Positions 35,089 to 45,464 of a stretch of 64,000 nt of DNA are shown here, piece by piece. Below the pieces are notes generated by a model. It was given only the letters and a program-made list of their open reading frames with translations. It ran no database searches and had not been told where the DNA came from. This DNA is from Acrocarpospora catenulata (GTDB taxonomy: Bacteria > Actinomycetota > Actinomycetes > Streptosporangiales > Streptosporangiaceae): NCBI RefSeq assembly GCF_018476525.1, contig NZ_JAHCST010000045.1:1-64000 (forward strand), in the 5' to 3' direction. Each line of letters begins with the position of its first letter. Positions within the stretch are counted from its first letter, which is position 1. The translations under genes and the position numbers were made by a program.

Positions 35089-36204
35089 ATGGCCACCCCC
35101 TACCTTCCCGGGTACGGCACGGCCTCGCTGAGTGACTTCGCCACGTCCTTGTTCGCCACCTTCGGCGGGGCCAGGCCCAACACGCTGGAGCTGGAGCCCG
35201 CGCCCAGGGTCTGCCTCTTCCTGGTGGACGGGATGGGCGCCGACCTGCTGCGCGAGCATCCCGAGACGGCGCCCTTCCTGTCCGCGGCCTTCGGGAGGAC
35301 GCTCACGGCCGGGTTCCCGTCCTCCACGCCGACCAGCCTGGCCACCCTCGGCACCGGGGGCACACCGGGCGAGCACGGCATGATCGGCATCAAGATGGCG
35401 GTGCCCGGCGAGCGCCGCCTGTTCAACTGCCTGCGCTGGACCGCGCCCGGCCTGCCCATCGACCCCGACATCTGGCAGCCCGCGGAGACCGTCTTCCAGC
35501 GCCTGATCGGCCTCGACGTGGCGCCCGTGTACGTGGCCACCGGCGCCTTCGACGGAACCGGGCTCACCCGTGCCGTCTACCGCGGCGTGCACCACCTGCA
35601 CGCCGAGACCGTCGAGGACCGCATCGAGGGGGTGCGGCACGCGCTGCGCTCCCCGCGCACCTTCGTGACCGTCTACTTCAGCGACCTGGACGGCGCGGGC
35701 CACCTGCGCGGCTGGGGCAGCCCGGAGTGGCTGGCGCAGCTGGCGGTCGCCGACCGGATGGCCGAGCGCCTCGCCGAGGTGCTGCCGCCGGGCACCACCA
35801 TGTACGTCACCGCCGACCACGGGATGATCAACGCCACCGACAAGGTCGATCTCGACGACTATCCCGGCCTGCTGGAAGGGATCGAGCTGATCGGCGGCGA
35901 ACCCCGCGCGCGGCACCTGTACACCGAACCCGGCGCCGCCTCCGCCGTCCTGGACACCTGGCGGGAGACCTTCGCCGACCGCGCCTGGGTGGTCTCCCGC
36001 GAGGAGGCCGTCCAGTCCGGCTGGTACGGCGAGTCGGTGCGCAAGGAGTGGCTGCCCAGGGTCGGCGACGTGGTCGCGGTCCCGTTCGCCGGAACCGTCC
36101 TCATCCCGGCCGCCGCCGAACCCCACGAATGGTCGATGATCGGCTACCACGGGTCCCTGACGCCCGCCGAACTCAACATCCCCCTCCTGGAAATCCACCG
36201 CTAG
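35089..36204 (+). CDS. alkaline phosphatase superfamily (nucleotide pyrophosphatase/phosphodiesterase) protein
   Basis: 371 residues. The metal-binding fold shows FLVDGMGADLL (first Asp), a nucleophile Thr region FPSSTPTSLATLGTG, VYFSDLDGAGHLRGWGS, and VTADHGMINATD (Asp-His). This is a predicted metal-dependent phosphodiesterase; no signal peptide, so cytosolic. Substrate unknown. It is coupled to the DUF5998 gene upstream, and a rhodanese gene follows 22 bases downstream. Confidence 0.9.
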   Translation: MATPYLPGYGTASLSDFATSLFATFGGARPNTLELEPAPRVCLFLVDGMGADLLREHPETAPFLSAAFGRTLTAGFPSSTPTSLATLGTGGTPGEHGMIGIKMAVPGERRLFNCLRWTAPGLPIDPDIWQPAETVFQRLIGLDVAPVYVATGAFDGTGLTRAVYRGVHHLHAETVEDRIEGVRHALRSPRTFVTVYFSDLDGAGHLRGWGSPEWLAQLAVADRMAERLAEVLPPGTTMYVTADHGMINATDKVDLDDYPGLLEGIELIGGEPRARHLYTEPGAASAVLDTWRETFADRAWVVSREEAVQSGWYGESVRKEWLPRVGDVVAVPFAGTVLIPAAAEPHEWSMIGYHGSLTPAELNIPLLEIHR

Positions 36205-36226
36205 AGCACTCCGGAGGCATCCGAAC

Positions 36227-37045
36227 ATGTCGCCACTGATCACTCCTGACGAGCTGCGGCCGCTGCTCGACGGCCCGAGCACGGTGCTGGACGTCCGGTG
36301 GCGGCTGGCCGGCCCCACCGGGATCGAGTCCTACCGCGAAGGCCACATCCCGGGCGCCGTCTTCTGCGACCTCGACCGTGACCTGGCCGGGGAACCGGGA
36401 TCCGGCGGCAGGCATCCGCTGCCCGCCGCCGAGCACTTCCAGGCCGCCATGCGCCGCCTCGGCGTCCGCGGCGACCGTCCCGTCATCGTGTACGACGAGG
36501 CCGACTCGACCGCCGCCGCCCGCGCCTGGTGGGTGCTGCGCTACTTCGGCCACCCGGACGTACGGGTGCTGGACGGCGGCCTGCGCGCCTGGACCCAGGC
36601 CGGTCTCCCCGTCACCGAGGACATTCCCGAACCCGCCGAGGGCGACTTCGCGGCCGTCCCCGGCGGCATGCCCGTGCTCACCGCCGCCGAGGCCGCCGAC
36701 CTGGCCCGCAACGGCGTCCTCCTGGACGCCCGGGCACTCGAACGCTACCTCGGCAAGACCGAGCCCATCGACCCCGTGGCCGGCCACATCCCCAGCGCCG
36801 TCAACGCGCCCACCGCACAGAACGTCGAACCCGGCGGTCGCTTCCACAACCCCGAATTCCTCCGCGAACGCTTCATCGCCCTGGGCGCCGTCGCCGGAGT
36901 CCCGATCGGCGCCTACTGCGGCTCCGGCGTCACCGCCGCCCACGAGATCCTGGCCCTCGAACTGGCCGGCCTTCCCGCCGCCCTCTACGTCGGTTCCTGG
37001 TCCCACTGGATCACCGACCCGGACCGCCCGGTCGCGACCGGCTGA
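36227..37045 (+). CDS. sulfurtransferase (two-domain rhodanese)
   Basis: 272 residues. Two rhodanese domains: the first is inactive (DVRWRLAGP, then EGHIPGAVFCDLD). The second has the catalytic Cys231 in YCGSGVTA and ends YVGSWSHWITDPDRPVATG, typical of thiosulfate or 3-mercaptopyruvate sulfurtransferases. It moves sulfane sulfur to an acceptor. The last 61 bases overlap the 3' end of the convergent CHAT gene. The shared DNA contains a 14-bp palindrome that reads PVATG on both strands. Confidence 0.92.
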   Translation: MSPLITPDELRPLLDGPSTVLDVRWRLAGPTGIESYREGHIPGAVFCDLDRDLAGEPGSGGRHPLPAAEHFQAAMRRLGVRGDRPVIVYDEADSTAAARAWWVLRYFGHPDVRVLDGGLRAWTQAGLPVTEDIPEPAEGDFAAVPGGMPVLTAAEAADLARNGVLLDARALERYLGKTEPIDPVAGHIPSAVNAPTAQNVEPGGRFHNPEFLRERFIALGAVAGVPIGAYCGSGVTAAHEILALELAGLPAALYVGSWSHWITDPDRPVATG

Positions 37046-39492
37046 TCCGGCGTCCTGCCCCGCACGATCGGCCGGTCTCCGGCGCCGAAGCAGGTGAACC
37101 CGGGGACGCCGGTTTTGACGGATGCCTCGGCCAGGGCCTCCGCCGGGGTTCGTCCGGCGGCCAGGAGTTCGTGGAAGCACCTCATCAAGGTGAGGGCTTC
37201 GTCGTCACGCACGGGAACCACACCCGCGATGACGCACCGCGCGCCCCGGTCGAGAAAGGCTCCAGCGAGGCCGAGGGCCACTCCGTCCGCCGGGGCGTGT
37301 GCCATTCCGGCGTCGCAGGCCGACAGGATGACCAGGTCAGGGACGCGGGGGACGCGGAGGAGCTCGTAGGCCATCAGGGGTTCGTCGTCGAGGGTGATCC
37401 TGGACAGCAGAGGGCTGCGCGGGGAGAACATGCCATGTGCCGCCACGTGCAGGATCGTCGCGTGGCCCAGTGCCTCGATCACGTCGGATTTGGTGGCCTT
37501 CACCGATCTCGCGTCGCGGTGGATGGCCACGACCGCGTCCACCTCATCCATGGCATGGCGGAGTCCGGGCCCGGCGACGGCCACCACCCGTGGATCGTGC
37601 GCCTGGGCGGTGGGGAGGATCTCGCCGGCGTGGGAGGTCACCGAAACCGGTCGGCCGAGGAGCGAGGGGAGCATGGGCCAGGGGAGCGTGTGCAAGGCGC
37701 CTGTCGGGATCAGGGTGATCGGACCGGGCGGGAGGTCCAGGGGTTCGAGGAGGGCGGTGTCGAGCGAGGTCAGTTCCCTGGCCAGTAGTGATTCGGGATT
37801 GGTCGGAGCGTCGCGGAGATTGCGCCTGCGGAGGCCGTAGCGGACGCGGACGATCTGTTCGGTGACGGCGGCGTACGAGCCGAGCGGGTGCAGACGGCAG
37901 TCGCCGCCGTGGACCACCAACGCGTATAGGTCGTCCTGGTGCCGGACCAACTCCACCAGGCACGTCCGGGTCTTCCTGAGCGAGTTCGGCAGCCCGTCCT
38001 CCGGCGCGCCACGGACGCTCGCCCGCCACCGCTCCGCCCAGGCCAGCACCGCCCAGCCGTCTCCGGTCCCCAGCGCCAGTTCCAGGCCGAACGCGGCCAG
38101 GTCCTCCGCACCCCGTACGGCATGGACCCGTACCTCCTCCAGCACCCTTTCCGCCGTGGAAGCGACCTTCACCGGCCGGGGAACCGAGGACGGACGGGAA
38201 AGCGAATCGACGAACGCCGCTATGCCTGTCTCGACACTGTGCAGAGCGGCCCGATCGTTCCCGTTGAGGTGGTGGAGCAGCGCCTGCGCGTGATGCCGCA
38301 CGATCGGCCGGGTTCGCGGTCCAAGCAGGCGGGACAGCTGTTCGACGGCGGCAGCGCGGTCGCCTCGCCGCCGGGCGGCGACCGCACCCGTCAACCGGAG
38401 CGAGTCGGAGTTGGCCGGCCATCCGTTGTCGAGCAGGTCGTCGGCACAGCTGAAGACCTCCCTAAGGAGCCTGGCCGCCGCGATCGCACCGGCCTTGTGG
38501 TCCGGGTGGAGCGCCTGCGCCAGACGGGCGCGTACGGCGACTTCCCGGGCCAGCGGAGCCCAGCGGGGGCGGGACTGGGAGTGGAGGTCGGATTCGGCGG
38601 ACCGGGCGGTCTCCACGGCCTGGTGGGTGTCGCCCATGAGGAGTTCCACCTCGGCCAGCAGCAGGCGGGCCTCGCTGAGGACGGCGTGGGCGCCGGAGGT
38701 GGCCAGGTCGGGGATGGCCTGTTCGAGGAGGACGCGGGCCTCGCCGGGGAGACGGGCGGCGACCAGAGCTTGGGCGAGGTCGGTCCGCATGGCGGCCAGG
38801 CGCTCCGGGAAGCCGAGCAGGGCTCGTTCGGCGATCTGGTAGCTCTCGAAGGCGGCGGCGATGTCACCCCGCTTGGCGGCCGCGAACGGCAGGTTTCCTT
38901 CGGCGAGCATCGCCAGATGGCTGAATCCGGCGGCTCGCGCGATCCCGGCGGCTTCCGAGAGGTCGGCGACCGCCTCGCCGTACCGTTCGAGGAAGACACC
39001 GGCGAGCCCTCGGTTCAGCAGCGCACCCGCGCGGAACCGGGCGTCGCCGCCAAGCCCGTCAAGAGCACGGGTGCACCGCTGGACCGCCTCCTCGTGGCGG
39101 CTGAGCAGAATCAGCGGTACCGCCCGCTGCACGTCCAGCCGGAAGCCGTCGATCCCGGCCAGATCCCCTTCGACCGCGTCGGCCAGTGCCAGCCCGCCCT
39201 CCGGATCTCCCAGCAGGGCGCGCACCGAGACCCGTGACATTCCCGCCTGGGCCGCCCGTACCGGATGGCCTGCCGCGACCTCGGCCGCCCGCCCGAGCAG
39301 TTCGTCGGCGAGTGCCAGCTCGCCCAGCTCCCATGCCGCCAGGGCCAGTCCTCGCAGCGCCACCGAGGCCGCCTCGCCCGCCTCGCCGGCCGCCCGCAGA
39401 ACCTCTTCGCCCACCTCCCGGGCCAGGCGGGGATCGCGCCCCGCCAACTCCACCACCCACTCGGCGCGGGCGACCAAACCGCCGTCAGGCAC
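36985..39492 (-). CDS. TPR-CHAT domain (caspase-like) protease
   Basis: 835 residues. Residues 1-560 are helical TPR-like repeats (ALADELLGRAAEVAAGHPVRA and many similar). The C-terminal CHAT domain has the predicted dyad His686 in HVAAHG and Cys726 in LSACDAG, with LGLAGAFLDRGARCVIAG after it. CHAT proteins are clan CD peptidases; known examples cut gasdermins or CRISPR-linked targets. GTG at 39492 overlaps the preceding stop by 8 bases, so it is co-translated with the beta-rich protein and sigma factor upstream. The last 20 or so residues run antisense to the rhodanese gene. Confidence 0.88.
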   Translation of the reverse strand: MPDGGLVARAEWVVELAGRDPRLAREVGEEVLRAAGEAGEAASVALRGLALAAWELGELALADELLGRAAEVAAGHPVRAAQAGMSRVSVRALLGDPEGGLALADAVEGDLAGIDGFRLDVQRAVPLILLSRHEEAVQRCTRALDGLGGDARFRAGALLNRGLAGVFLERYGEAVADLSEAAGIARAAGFSHLAMLAEGNLPFAAAKRGDIAAAFESYQIAERALLGFPERLAAMRTDLAQALVAARLPGEARVLLEQAIPDLATSGAHAVLSEARLLLAEVELLMGDTHQAVETARSAESDLHSQSRPRWAPLAREVAVRARLAQALHPDHKAGAIAAARLLREVFSCADDLLDNGWPANSDSLRLTGAVAARRRGDRAAAVEQLSRLLGPRTRPIVRHHAQALLHHLNGNDRAALHSVETGIAAFVDSLSRPSSVPRPVKVASTAERVLEEVRVHAVRGAEDLAAFGLELALGTGDGWAVLAWAERWRASVRGAPEDGLPNSLRKTRTCLVELVRHQDDLYALVVHGGDCRLHPLGSYAAVTEQIVRVRYGLRRRNLRDAPTNPESLLARELTSLDTALLEPLDLPPGPITLIPTGALHTLPWPMLPSLLGRPVSVTSHAGEILPTAQAHDPRVVAVAGPGLRHAMDEVDAVVAIHRDARSVKATKSDVIEALGHATILHVAAHGMFSPRSPLLSRITLDDEPLMAYELLRVPRVPDLVILSACDAGMAHAPADGVALGLAGAFLDRGARCVIAGVVPVRDDEALTLMRCFHELLAAGRTPAEALAEASVKTGVPGFTCFGAGDRPIVRGRTPDQPVATGRSGSVIQWDQEPT

Positions 39493-39991
39493 GGACACGG
39501 AGCCATCGCGTGGCGACGGGGGCCTGCTCGGGCCGGTGGTAGACGACACTGACCCAGCCGGGGGGCAGCCCGGTGGCGGCGAAATGGCCATCCGGGGAGG
39601 GGACGCGCACTTTGCTGATGTGTGGGGTACGGACCTCGACCCAGGCGTCAGGCTCAGGAGCCGGACTGACCTGACCGGCTACTTCGAGGCGACCATCAGA
39701 AATGGACATTTCCACGTCCACGGTCAGCTCGTCCGTCGTGAACCGGTGCAGCTGAGGCTCGGCCCCCGACCGCACCCCGGCGGCGGCCACGACATCCACC
39801 GGCGTGGCGGTGATCGACCCGGGGAGCCGGAGATCGAACACGGCCCGCGCGTCCGCGTCCACCCGTCCGGGCACCGGATCACTCCCGGCCGCCAACCGCA
39901 TGGCCGCCAGGAGATAGGTGATCTCCTCGCCATCGCCCTTCGGCCAGGGGCGGGGTTCGGCGGGGGAGGTCTCGTCGGATGAGGAGGTCAT
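39485..39991 (-). CDS. hypothetical beta-rich protein between sigma factor and CHAT protease
   Basis: 168 residues. Acidic N-terminal lead, then ITYLLAAMRLAAGSDPVPGRVDADARAVFDLRL, and a C-terminal part (about 80-168) of alternating strands such as DELTVDVEMSISDGRLEVAGQV and HFAATGLPPGWVSVVYHRP, which resembles carboxypeptidase-regulatory-like or Ig-type sandwiches. No membrane segment. ATGA overlap with the sigma stop and an 8-base overlap with the CHAT start make it the middle gene of a tightly coupled trio. It may bind the sigma factor or be the protease target; neither is shown. Confidence 0.75.
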   Translation of the reverse strand: MTSSSDETSPAEPRPWPKGDGEEITYLLAAMRLAAGSDPVPGRVDADARAVFDLRLPGSITATPVDVVAAAGVRSGAEPQLHRFTTDELTVDVEMSISDGRLEVAGQVSPAPEPDAWVEVRTPHISKVRVPSPDGHFAATGLPPGWVSVVYHRPEQAPVATRWLRVRA

Positions 39992-40524
39992 TCGGATTCC
40001 TCCAGGAGGGCGCGGAGGTGCTTCTCGCAGCGGGCCCGGGTGGGACCGATGCTGCCCATGGGCATGTTGAGGTGGGTGGAGACGTGGGAGTAGCGGATGT
40101 CAGGGTTGAGGGCGAAGAGGCGGAGGAGCGAGCGGCAGGGTTCCTTGAGGGCGTCGAGGCGGGCCCAGGCCGCCCGCCCGTACTCGGCGTCCACCACCAC
40201 GGCGGACGGGTCGGGCTCGGTGGGGTCGAGCAGGTCGGGCAGCTCGCTGGGGCGTTCGGCGCCGGCCCGTTTGGAGAGGCGGATGGCCTCGTGCCGGGTG
40301 GTGGTCACCAGCCAGGCCCCGAGGCGGTCGGGATCCCGGATCCGGTCATAGTGCTCGACCAGGCGCAACCACGCCCCCTGTACGGCGTCGGCGGCATCGG
40401 TGGGACTGAGCCCCACGGCCCGCGCGACCGCCCACATCCGCCCGCCGAACCGGGCAACAAGATCTTTCCAGACGGCTTCCTCCAGAGCGGGCGAAGATGT
40501 CTCCTGTTGCATGTCCCGATGCAT
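39988..40524 (-). CDS. sigma-70 family (ECF-like) RNA polymerase sigma factor
   Basis: 178 residues. Region 2: WKDLVARFGGRMWAVARAVGLSPTDAADAVQGAWLRLVEHYDRIRDPDRLGAWLVTTTRHEA. Region 4: LLRLFALNPDIRYSHVSTHLNMPMGSIGPTRARCEKHLRALL, the helix-turn-helix of the actinobacterial group often paired with CHAT proteins. No anti-sigma factor is adjacent. ATG at 40524 has GGAAAG upstream; ATG at 40512 is possible. It is the first gene of the sigma/beta-rich/CHAT operon and divergent from the MFS gene. It probably autoregulates the operon (inference). Confidence 0.87.
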   Translation of the reverse strand: MHRDMQQETSSPALEEAVWKDLVARFGGRMWAVARAVGLSPTDAADAVQGAWLRLVEHYDRIRDPDRLGAWLVTTTRHEAIRLSKRAGAERPSELPDLLDPTEPDPSAVVVDAEYGRAAWARLDALKEPCRSLLRLFALNPDIRYSHVSTHLNMPMGSIGPTRARCEKHLRALLEESE

Positions 40525-40747
40525 GGCACCACTTTCCGGGCTACTGTCCGCGCTGACGGATAAGCGTTGCGTGAGCACTCTACCCATCCCCGTCCGCCCC
40601 GATTCCCGCCTCGCCGAATTGCCCCTCACCACGAAGATTGCCGCTAAACCGGAGAGCCGAGAAGCCCTCGCGTCTTCTTGATCAGGTGAAGGCCGGGGCC
40701 GTAATTTGAGGGCGTTTGATTTGTTATCTTCCGCAACAGGAGTACAG

Positions 40748-41920
40748 GTGGATGGTGCGGTGCGGAGCCGCCGGCGCGCTCCGATCGGCATGGCCTACGT
40801 CGCCTTCGTGGTGCTGGGCGTCACCGCCGGGGTGGGCGGCGTGCTCATCCCCGCCCAGATGATCGACTACGGCGTCGACAAGGCCACCATCGGCCTGATC
40901 TTCTTCACCTCCTCGGCGGGCTTCCTGCTCGCCGGGGCCACCTCGGGCCCGCTCATCCACCGGGTCGGCACCCGCGCCGCCCTCGGCGTCGGCGGCCTGG
41001 CCTGCCTGCTGGTCGCGGTCGGCACCGCCGTCCGCCCGCCGTTCCTGGTGCTGCTGGCCCTCCAGGTCGTCCTCGGGTACGGCCACGGCCTGCTCGAATC
41101 GGTGCTCAACGCGTACCTGGCCGAGTTGCCGGAGCCCTCGGGGCCGCTCAACCTGCTGCACGCCTTCTTCGGGGTGGGGGCGCTGGTCGGCCCCACGCTG
41201 GCCGCCTGGGTCCTCCTGGAGTTCCCGTGGACCGCCGTCTGGTGGCTGCTGGCCCTGGTGGGTGTGCCGCTGCTGATCGGCTTCCTGGTGGCCTTCCCAG
41301 GCGCCGGGCCGCGAGAGGCGGTGGCGGCCACCCCGGGGCCGGGGCTGCTCCGCCAGGCGCTCCGGGAGCCCGCCGTGCTGCTCGGCACGGTCTTCCTGGC
41401 GATCTACGTCGGACTGGAGATGAGCGTCGGCAACTGGGCCTTCACCTACCTGGTCGACCAGCACGGGCAGCCCGACCTGATCGCCGGGTACGCGGTGACC
41501 GGCTACTGGATGGGCCTGACCCTCGGCCGGTTCCTGATCAACCCGATCGCCCGCCGGATCGGCCTCACCCCGGTGGACGTCAGCTACGTCTGCCTGGCCG
41601 GGGTGACCGCCGGCGCCCTGCTGGTCTGGCTGGTCCCCGTCGCCGCCCTGCCCGGTCTGGCCCTGCTCGGCTTCTTCCTGGGGCCGCTCTTCCCGACCAC
41701 CATGGTGGTGGTGCCCCGGCTCACCGCCCCCCGCCTGATGCCCACCGCCGTGGGCGCGATGGTCGGCGGGTCCGTGGTGGGCGGCGCCGTCCTGCCCTGG
41801 CTGGCCGGCGCGCTCGCCCAGCAATTCGGGGTGGGCACCCTGCTGCCGTACGCGGCGGCCCTGGCGGTCGTGCTCGGTGCGCTATGGTGGCGAATCTCTC
41901 AGAAGCTCCGCGAACCCTGA
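40748..41920 (+). CDS. MFS transporter
   Basis: 390 residues from GTG at 40748 (AGGAG 5 bases before). About 12 hydrophobic helices are visible, from MAYVAFVVLGVTAGVGGVLIP to LLPYAAALAVVLGALWW, with a central break near ARGPREAVAATP and the loop IHRVGTRAALG after helix 2, as in major facilitator carriers. The layout is closest to fucose/FHS-type or putative exporter members. Substrate unknown. It stands alone and is divergent from the CHAT operon. Confidence 0.88.
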   Translation: MDGAVRSRRRAPIGMAYVAFVVLGVTAGVGGVLIPAQMIDYGVDKATIGLIFFTSSAGFLLAGATSGPLIHRVGTRAALGVGGLACLLVAVGTAVRPPFLVLLALQVVLGYGHGLLESVLNAYLAELPEPSGPLNLLHAFFGVGALVGPTLAAWVLLEFPWTAVWWLLALVGVPLLIGFLVAFPGAGPREAVAATPGPGLLRQALREPAVLLGTVFLAIYVGLEMSVGNWAFTYLVDQHGQPDLIAGYAVTGYWMGLTLGRFLINPIARRIGLTPVDVSYVCLAGVTAGALLVWLVPVAALPGLALLGFFLGPLFPTTMVVVPRLTAPRLMPTAVGAMVGGSVVGGAVLPWLAGALAQQFGVGTLLPYAAALAVVLGALWWRISQKLREP

Positions 41921-42158
41921 TTTTTCGGGCCGGTACGCCGCCAGGAACCCCGCTACCTGTGGGTTTCCCGACCTGGGAAGATCACCCGAGGTTTACTCTC
42001 CGCTGTTTGCCGAATTCACAGCGTTGTCAAGTGCGAATAGGTATGACCCTGCTCTGGTGCCCCGCCGCAACGGACGGTAGTCTCTCCTAGAGTCACTTGT
42101 GATCATCCCAGTATGAGGCCGTTGGGGAAGGCGCACCTCGTACGAAACGGGAGGTCCG

Positions 42159-42656
42159 GTGGCTGCTGCTCGTGGCGTGCTGTACGTCCACTCGGCTCAG
42201 CCTGCGCTGTGCCCGCACATCGAGTGGGCTGTAGCAGGCGTTCTTGGCGTTCCCGTCGACCTGACGTGGACGCCTCAGCCCGCCGCGCCTGGCGCTCTGC
42301 GCGCCCAGGCCGAGTGGGAGGGCCGCGCGGGCACCGCTGCGGCGATCACCTCATCGCTCATGGGATGGCAGCGCATCCGCTTCGAGATCACCGAGGACGC
42401 CTCACCGGGCGTGGACGGCTCCCGGCACGCCTACACCCCGGCGCTGGGCGCGTACACGGCCGTGGTGGGCGCCACCGGCGACGTCATGATCCCCGAGGAC
42501 CGGCTCCGCAACGTCATGCTGATGGCCGCCCAGGGCCGCGTCGTGCTGGAGGACGAGCTCGACAAGCTGCTCGGCAAGCAGTGGGACGAGGAGCTGGAGT
42601 CCTTCCGGTACGCGGGCGAGGGCGCTCCCGTGCGCTGGCTCCACGCGGCCGTCTGA
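42159..42656 (+). CDS. DUF3145 domain protein
   Basis: 165 residues of a well-conserved actinobacterial family of unknown function: RGVLYVHSAQPALCPHIEWAV at the start, MGWQRIRFEITEDASPGVDG in the middle, and LGKQWDEELESFRYAGEG at the end. GTG at 42159 follows GGGAGG. In actinobacteria it is often next to the fatty acid synthesis cluster, as here. The 238 bases upstream (41921-42158) show no gene. Confidence 0.92.
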   Translation: MAAARGVLYVHSAQPALCPHIEWAVAGVLGVPVDLTWTPQPAAPGALRAQAEWEGRAGTAAAITSSLMGWQRIRFEITEDASPGVDGSRHAYTPALGAYTAVVGATGDVMIPEDRLRNVMLMAAQGRVVLEDELDKLLGKQWDEELESFRYAGEGAPVRWLHAAV

Positions 42657-42663
42657 GACCACG

Positions 42664-42703
42664 AGAAAGGGCGCCGGGTGGAATTCCACCCGGCGCCCTT
42701 TCT
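42664..42703. terminator. bidirectional terminator, 18-bp perfect stem
   Basis: AGAAAGGGCGCCGGGTGG and its exact complement flank an AATT loop, ending CCCTTTCT on both strands. It separates the convergent DUF3145 (stop 42656) and accD (stop 42715) genes and serves both. Confidence 0.9.
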
Positions 42704-42714
42704 GTATGTCCTGT

Positions 42715-44133
42715 CTACAGCGGGATGTTCCCGTGCGCCCCCCGAGCCGGCGTGGCCTGGGCGAGCACCTTGGCGATCGCGCCACGGGTCTCCCCGGGCT
42801 GGATCACCTCGTCCACCACCCCGAGGTCCACGGCCCGCTGGAGCCCGCCGGCGATCTTCTCGTGCTCCTCGGCGAGCCGGTGCTCCAGCTCGGCGCGCTC
42901 CTCCTCGGGAGCCGCCGCCAGCTCCCGCCGCTTGAGGATGCGGACCGCCGCGACCGCCCCCATCACCGCCACCTGCGCGGTCGGCCAGGCGAACACCCGG
43001 GTCGCTCCCAGCGAGCGCGAGTTCATCGCGATGTAGGCCCCGCCGTACGCCTTCCGGGTGACCAGGGTCACCCGCGGCACCGACGCCTCCGCGAACGCGT
43101 GCAGCAGCTTGGCGCCGCGGCGGACCACGCCGTCGTGCTCCTGGCCGACCCCAGGCAGGTAGCCCGGCACGTCCACGAGCACCACCAGCGGCACCCCAAA
43201 GGCATCGCACATGCGAACAAATCGGGCGGCTTTCTCGGCCGACGTCGAGTCCAGGCAGCCGCCCAGCCGCATCGGGTTGTTGGCCACCACCCCGACCGTG
43301 CGCCCGCCCATCCGGCCCAGCGTGGTCACGATGTTCGGCGCCCACTTCGGGTGCAGTTCCACGCCCGGCTCGTCCAGCAGGCCGTTGATCAGCGGGTGCA
43401 CGTCGTAGGCGCGGCGCGGGTTCTCCGGCAGCAGGGCCGAGAAGTCGACCTCCTCCACCGCCCGCACCCGGCCCTGGTGACCGAGCAGACCGGCCAGCTG
43501 GCGCGCGGTGAGCAGCGCCTCGGCCTCGGTCTTGGTGACCACGTGCACCACGCCGCTGCGCTTGCTGTGCGGCTCGGGGCCGCCCAGCGCGGCCATGTCG
43601 ATCTGCTCGCCGGTGACGCTGCGCACCACGTCGGGACCGGTCACGAAGATCCGGCCCTGGTCGGCCAGGATGACGATGTCGGTGAGAGCAGGCCCGTAGG
43701 CGGCGCCACCGGCGGCGGCGCCCACCACCACCGACAGCTGCGGCACCACACCGGACGCCTTGGTCATCGCGGCGAAGACCCGGCCGACGGCGTGCAGCGA
43801 CTCCACGCCCTCGGCCAGCCGGGCGCCGCCGGAGTGCCAGACCCCGATGATCGGCACCCGCTCGCGGACCGCCACGTCGTAGGCGTGCACGATGTGCTCG
43901 CAGCCCTCGCTGCCCATCGCGCCACCCTGCACCCGGGCGTCGCTGCAGAAGGCGACGACCGGCACACCCTCGATGCGCCCGGTGGCCGCGAACACGCCGC
44001 TCTTGTCCTCGGGGCTGATCGGCCGGACCGAGCCCTCGTCGAACAGGTGGCCGAGGCGGACCTGGGGGTCGCGTGGATCCGCGGCCTCCTGATCGGCGGC
44101 CGGCGTCACCACCCTGTTGTCGAGAACCGTCAT
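42715..44133 (-). CDS. accD: acyl-CoA carboxylase beta (carboxyltransferase) subunit
   Basis: 472 residues with N- and C-terminal carboxyltransferase halves: GIWHSGGARLAEG-type loop (VWHSGGARLAEGVESLH), ALTDIVILADQGRIFVTGPDVV, DVPGYLPGVGQEHDGVVRRGAKLL and RKAYGGAYIAMNSRSLGATRVFAWPTAQVAVMG. It transfers CO2 from biotin to acetyl-CoA (or propionyl-CoA). Its place after fabF matches mycobacterial accD6 after kasA/kasB, suggesting malonyl-CoA supply for FAS II. Last gene of the fab operon, 27 bases after fabF. Confidence 0.92.
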   Translation of the reverse strand: MTVLDNRVVTPAADQEAADPRDPQVRLGHLFDEGSVRPISPEDKSGVFAATGRIEGVPVVAFCSDARVQGGAMGSEGCEHIVHAYDVAVRERVPIIGVWHSGGARLAEGVESLHAVGRVFAAMTKASGVVPQLSVVVGAAAGGAAYGPALTDIVILADQGRIFVTGPDVVRSVTGEQIDMAALGGPEPHSKRSGVVHVVTKTEAEALLTARQLAGLLGHQGRVRAVEEVDFSALLPENPRRAYDVHPLINGLLDEPGVELHPKWAPNIVTTLGRMGGRTVGVVANNPMRLGGCLDSTSAEKAARFVRMCDAFGVPLVVLVDVPGYLPGVGQEHDGVVRRGAKLLHAFAEASVPRVTLVTRKAYGGAYIAMNSRSLGATRVFAWPTAQVAVMGAVAAVRILKRRELAAAPEEERAELEHRLAEEHEKIAGGLQRAVDLGVVDEVIQPGETRGAIAKVLAQATPARGAHGNIPL

Positions 44134-44160
44134 CTGCGTCCCTCTCAGACCGTGAGAATC

Positions 44161-45393
<1,233 letters not shown>

Positions 45394-45464
45394 TTGTCTG
45401 CACTCCTCATCGATTCACGATCGCTTCGAACGATCGCGGTACGGCCGGGCGAACCCGGATCAGT

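Noticed and set aside
42664-42703. 40-bp palindrome considered as an integration site or replication element
   Set aside because: It lies between convergent stops with A/T-rich stem ends on both strands, a textbook bidirectional terminator.
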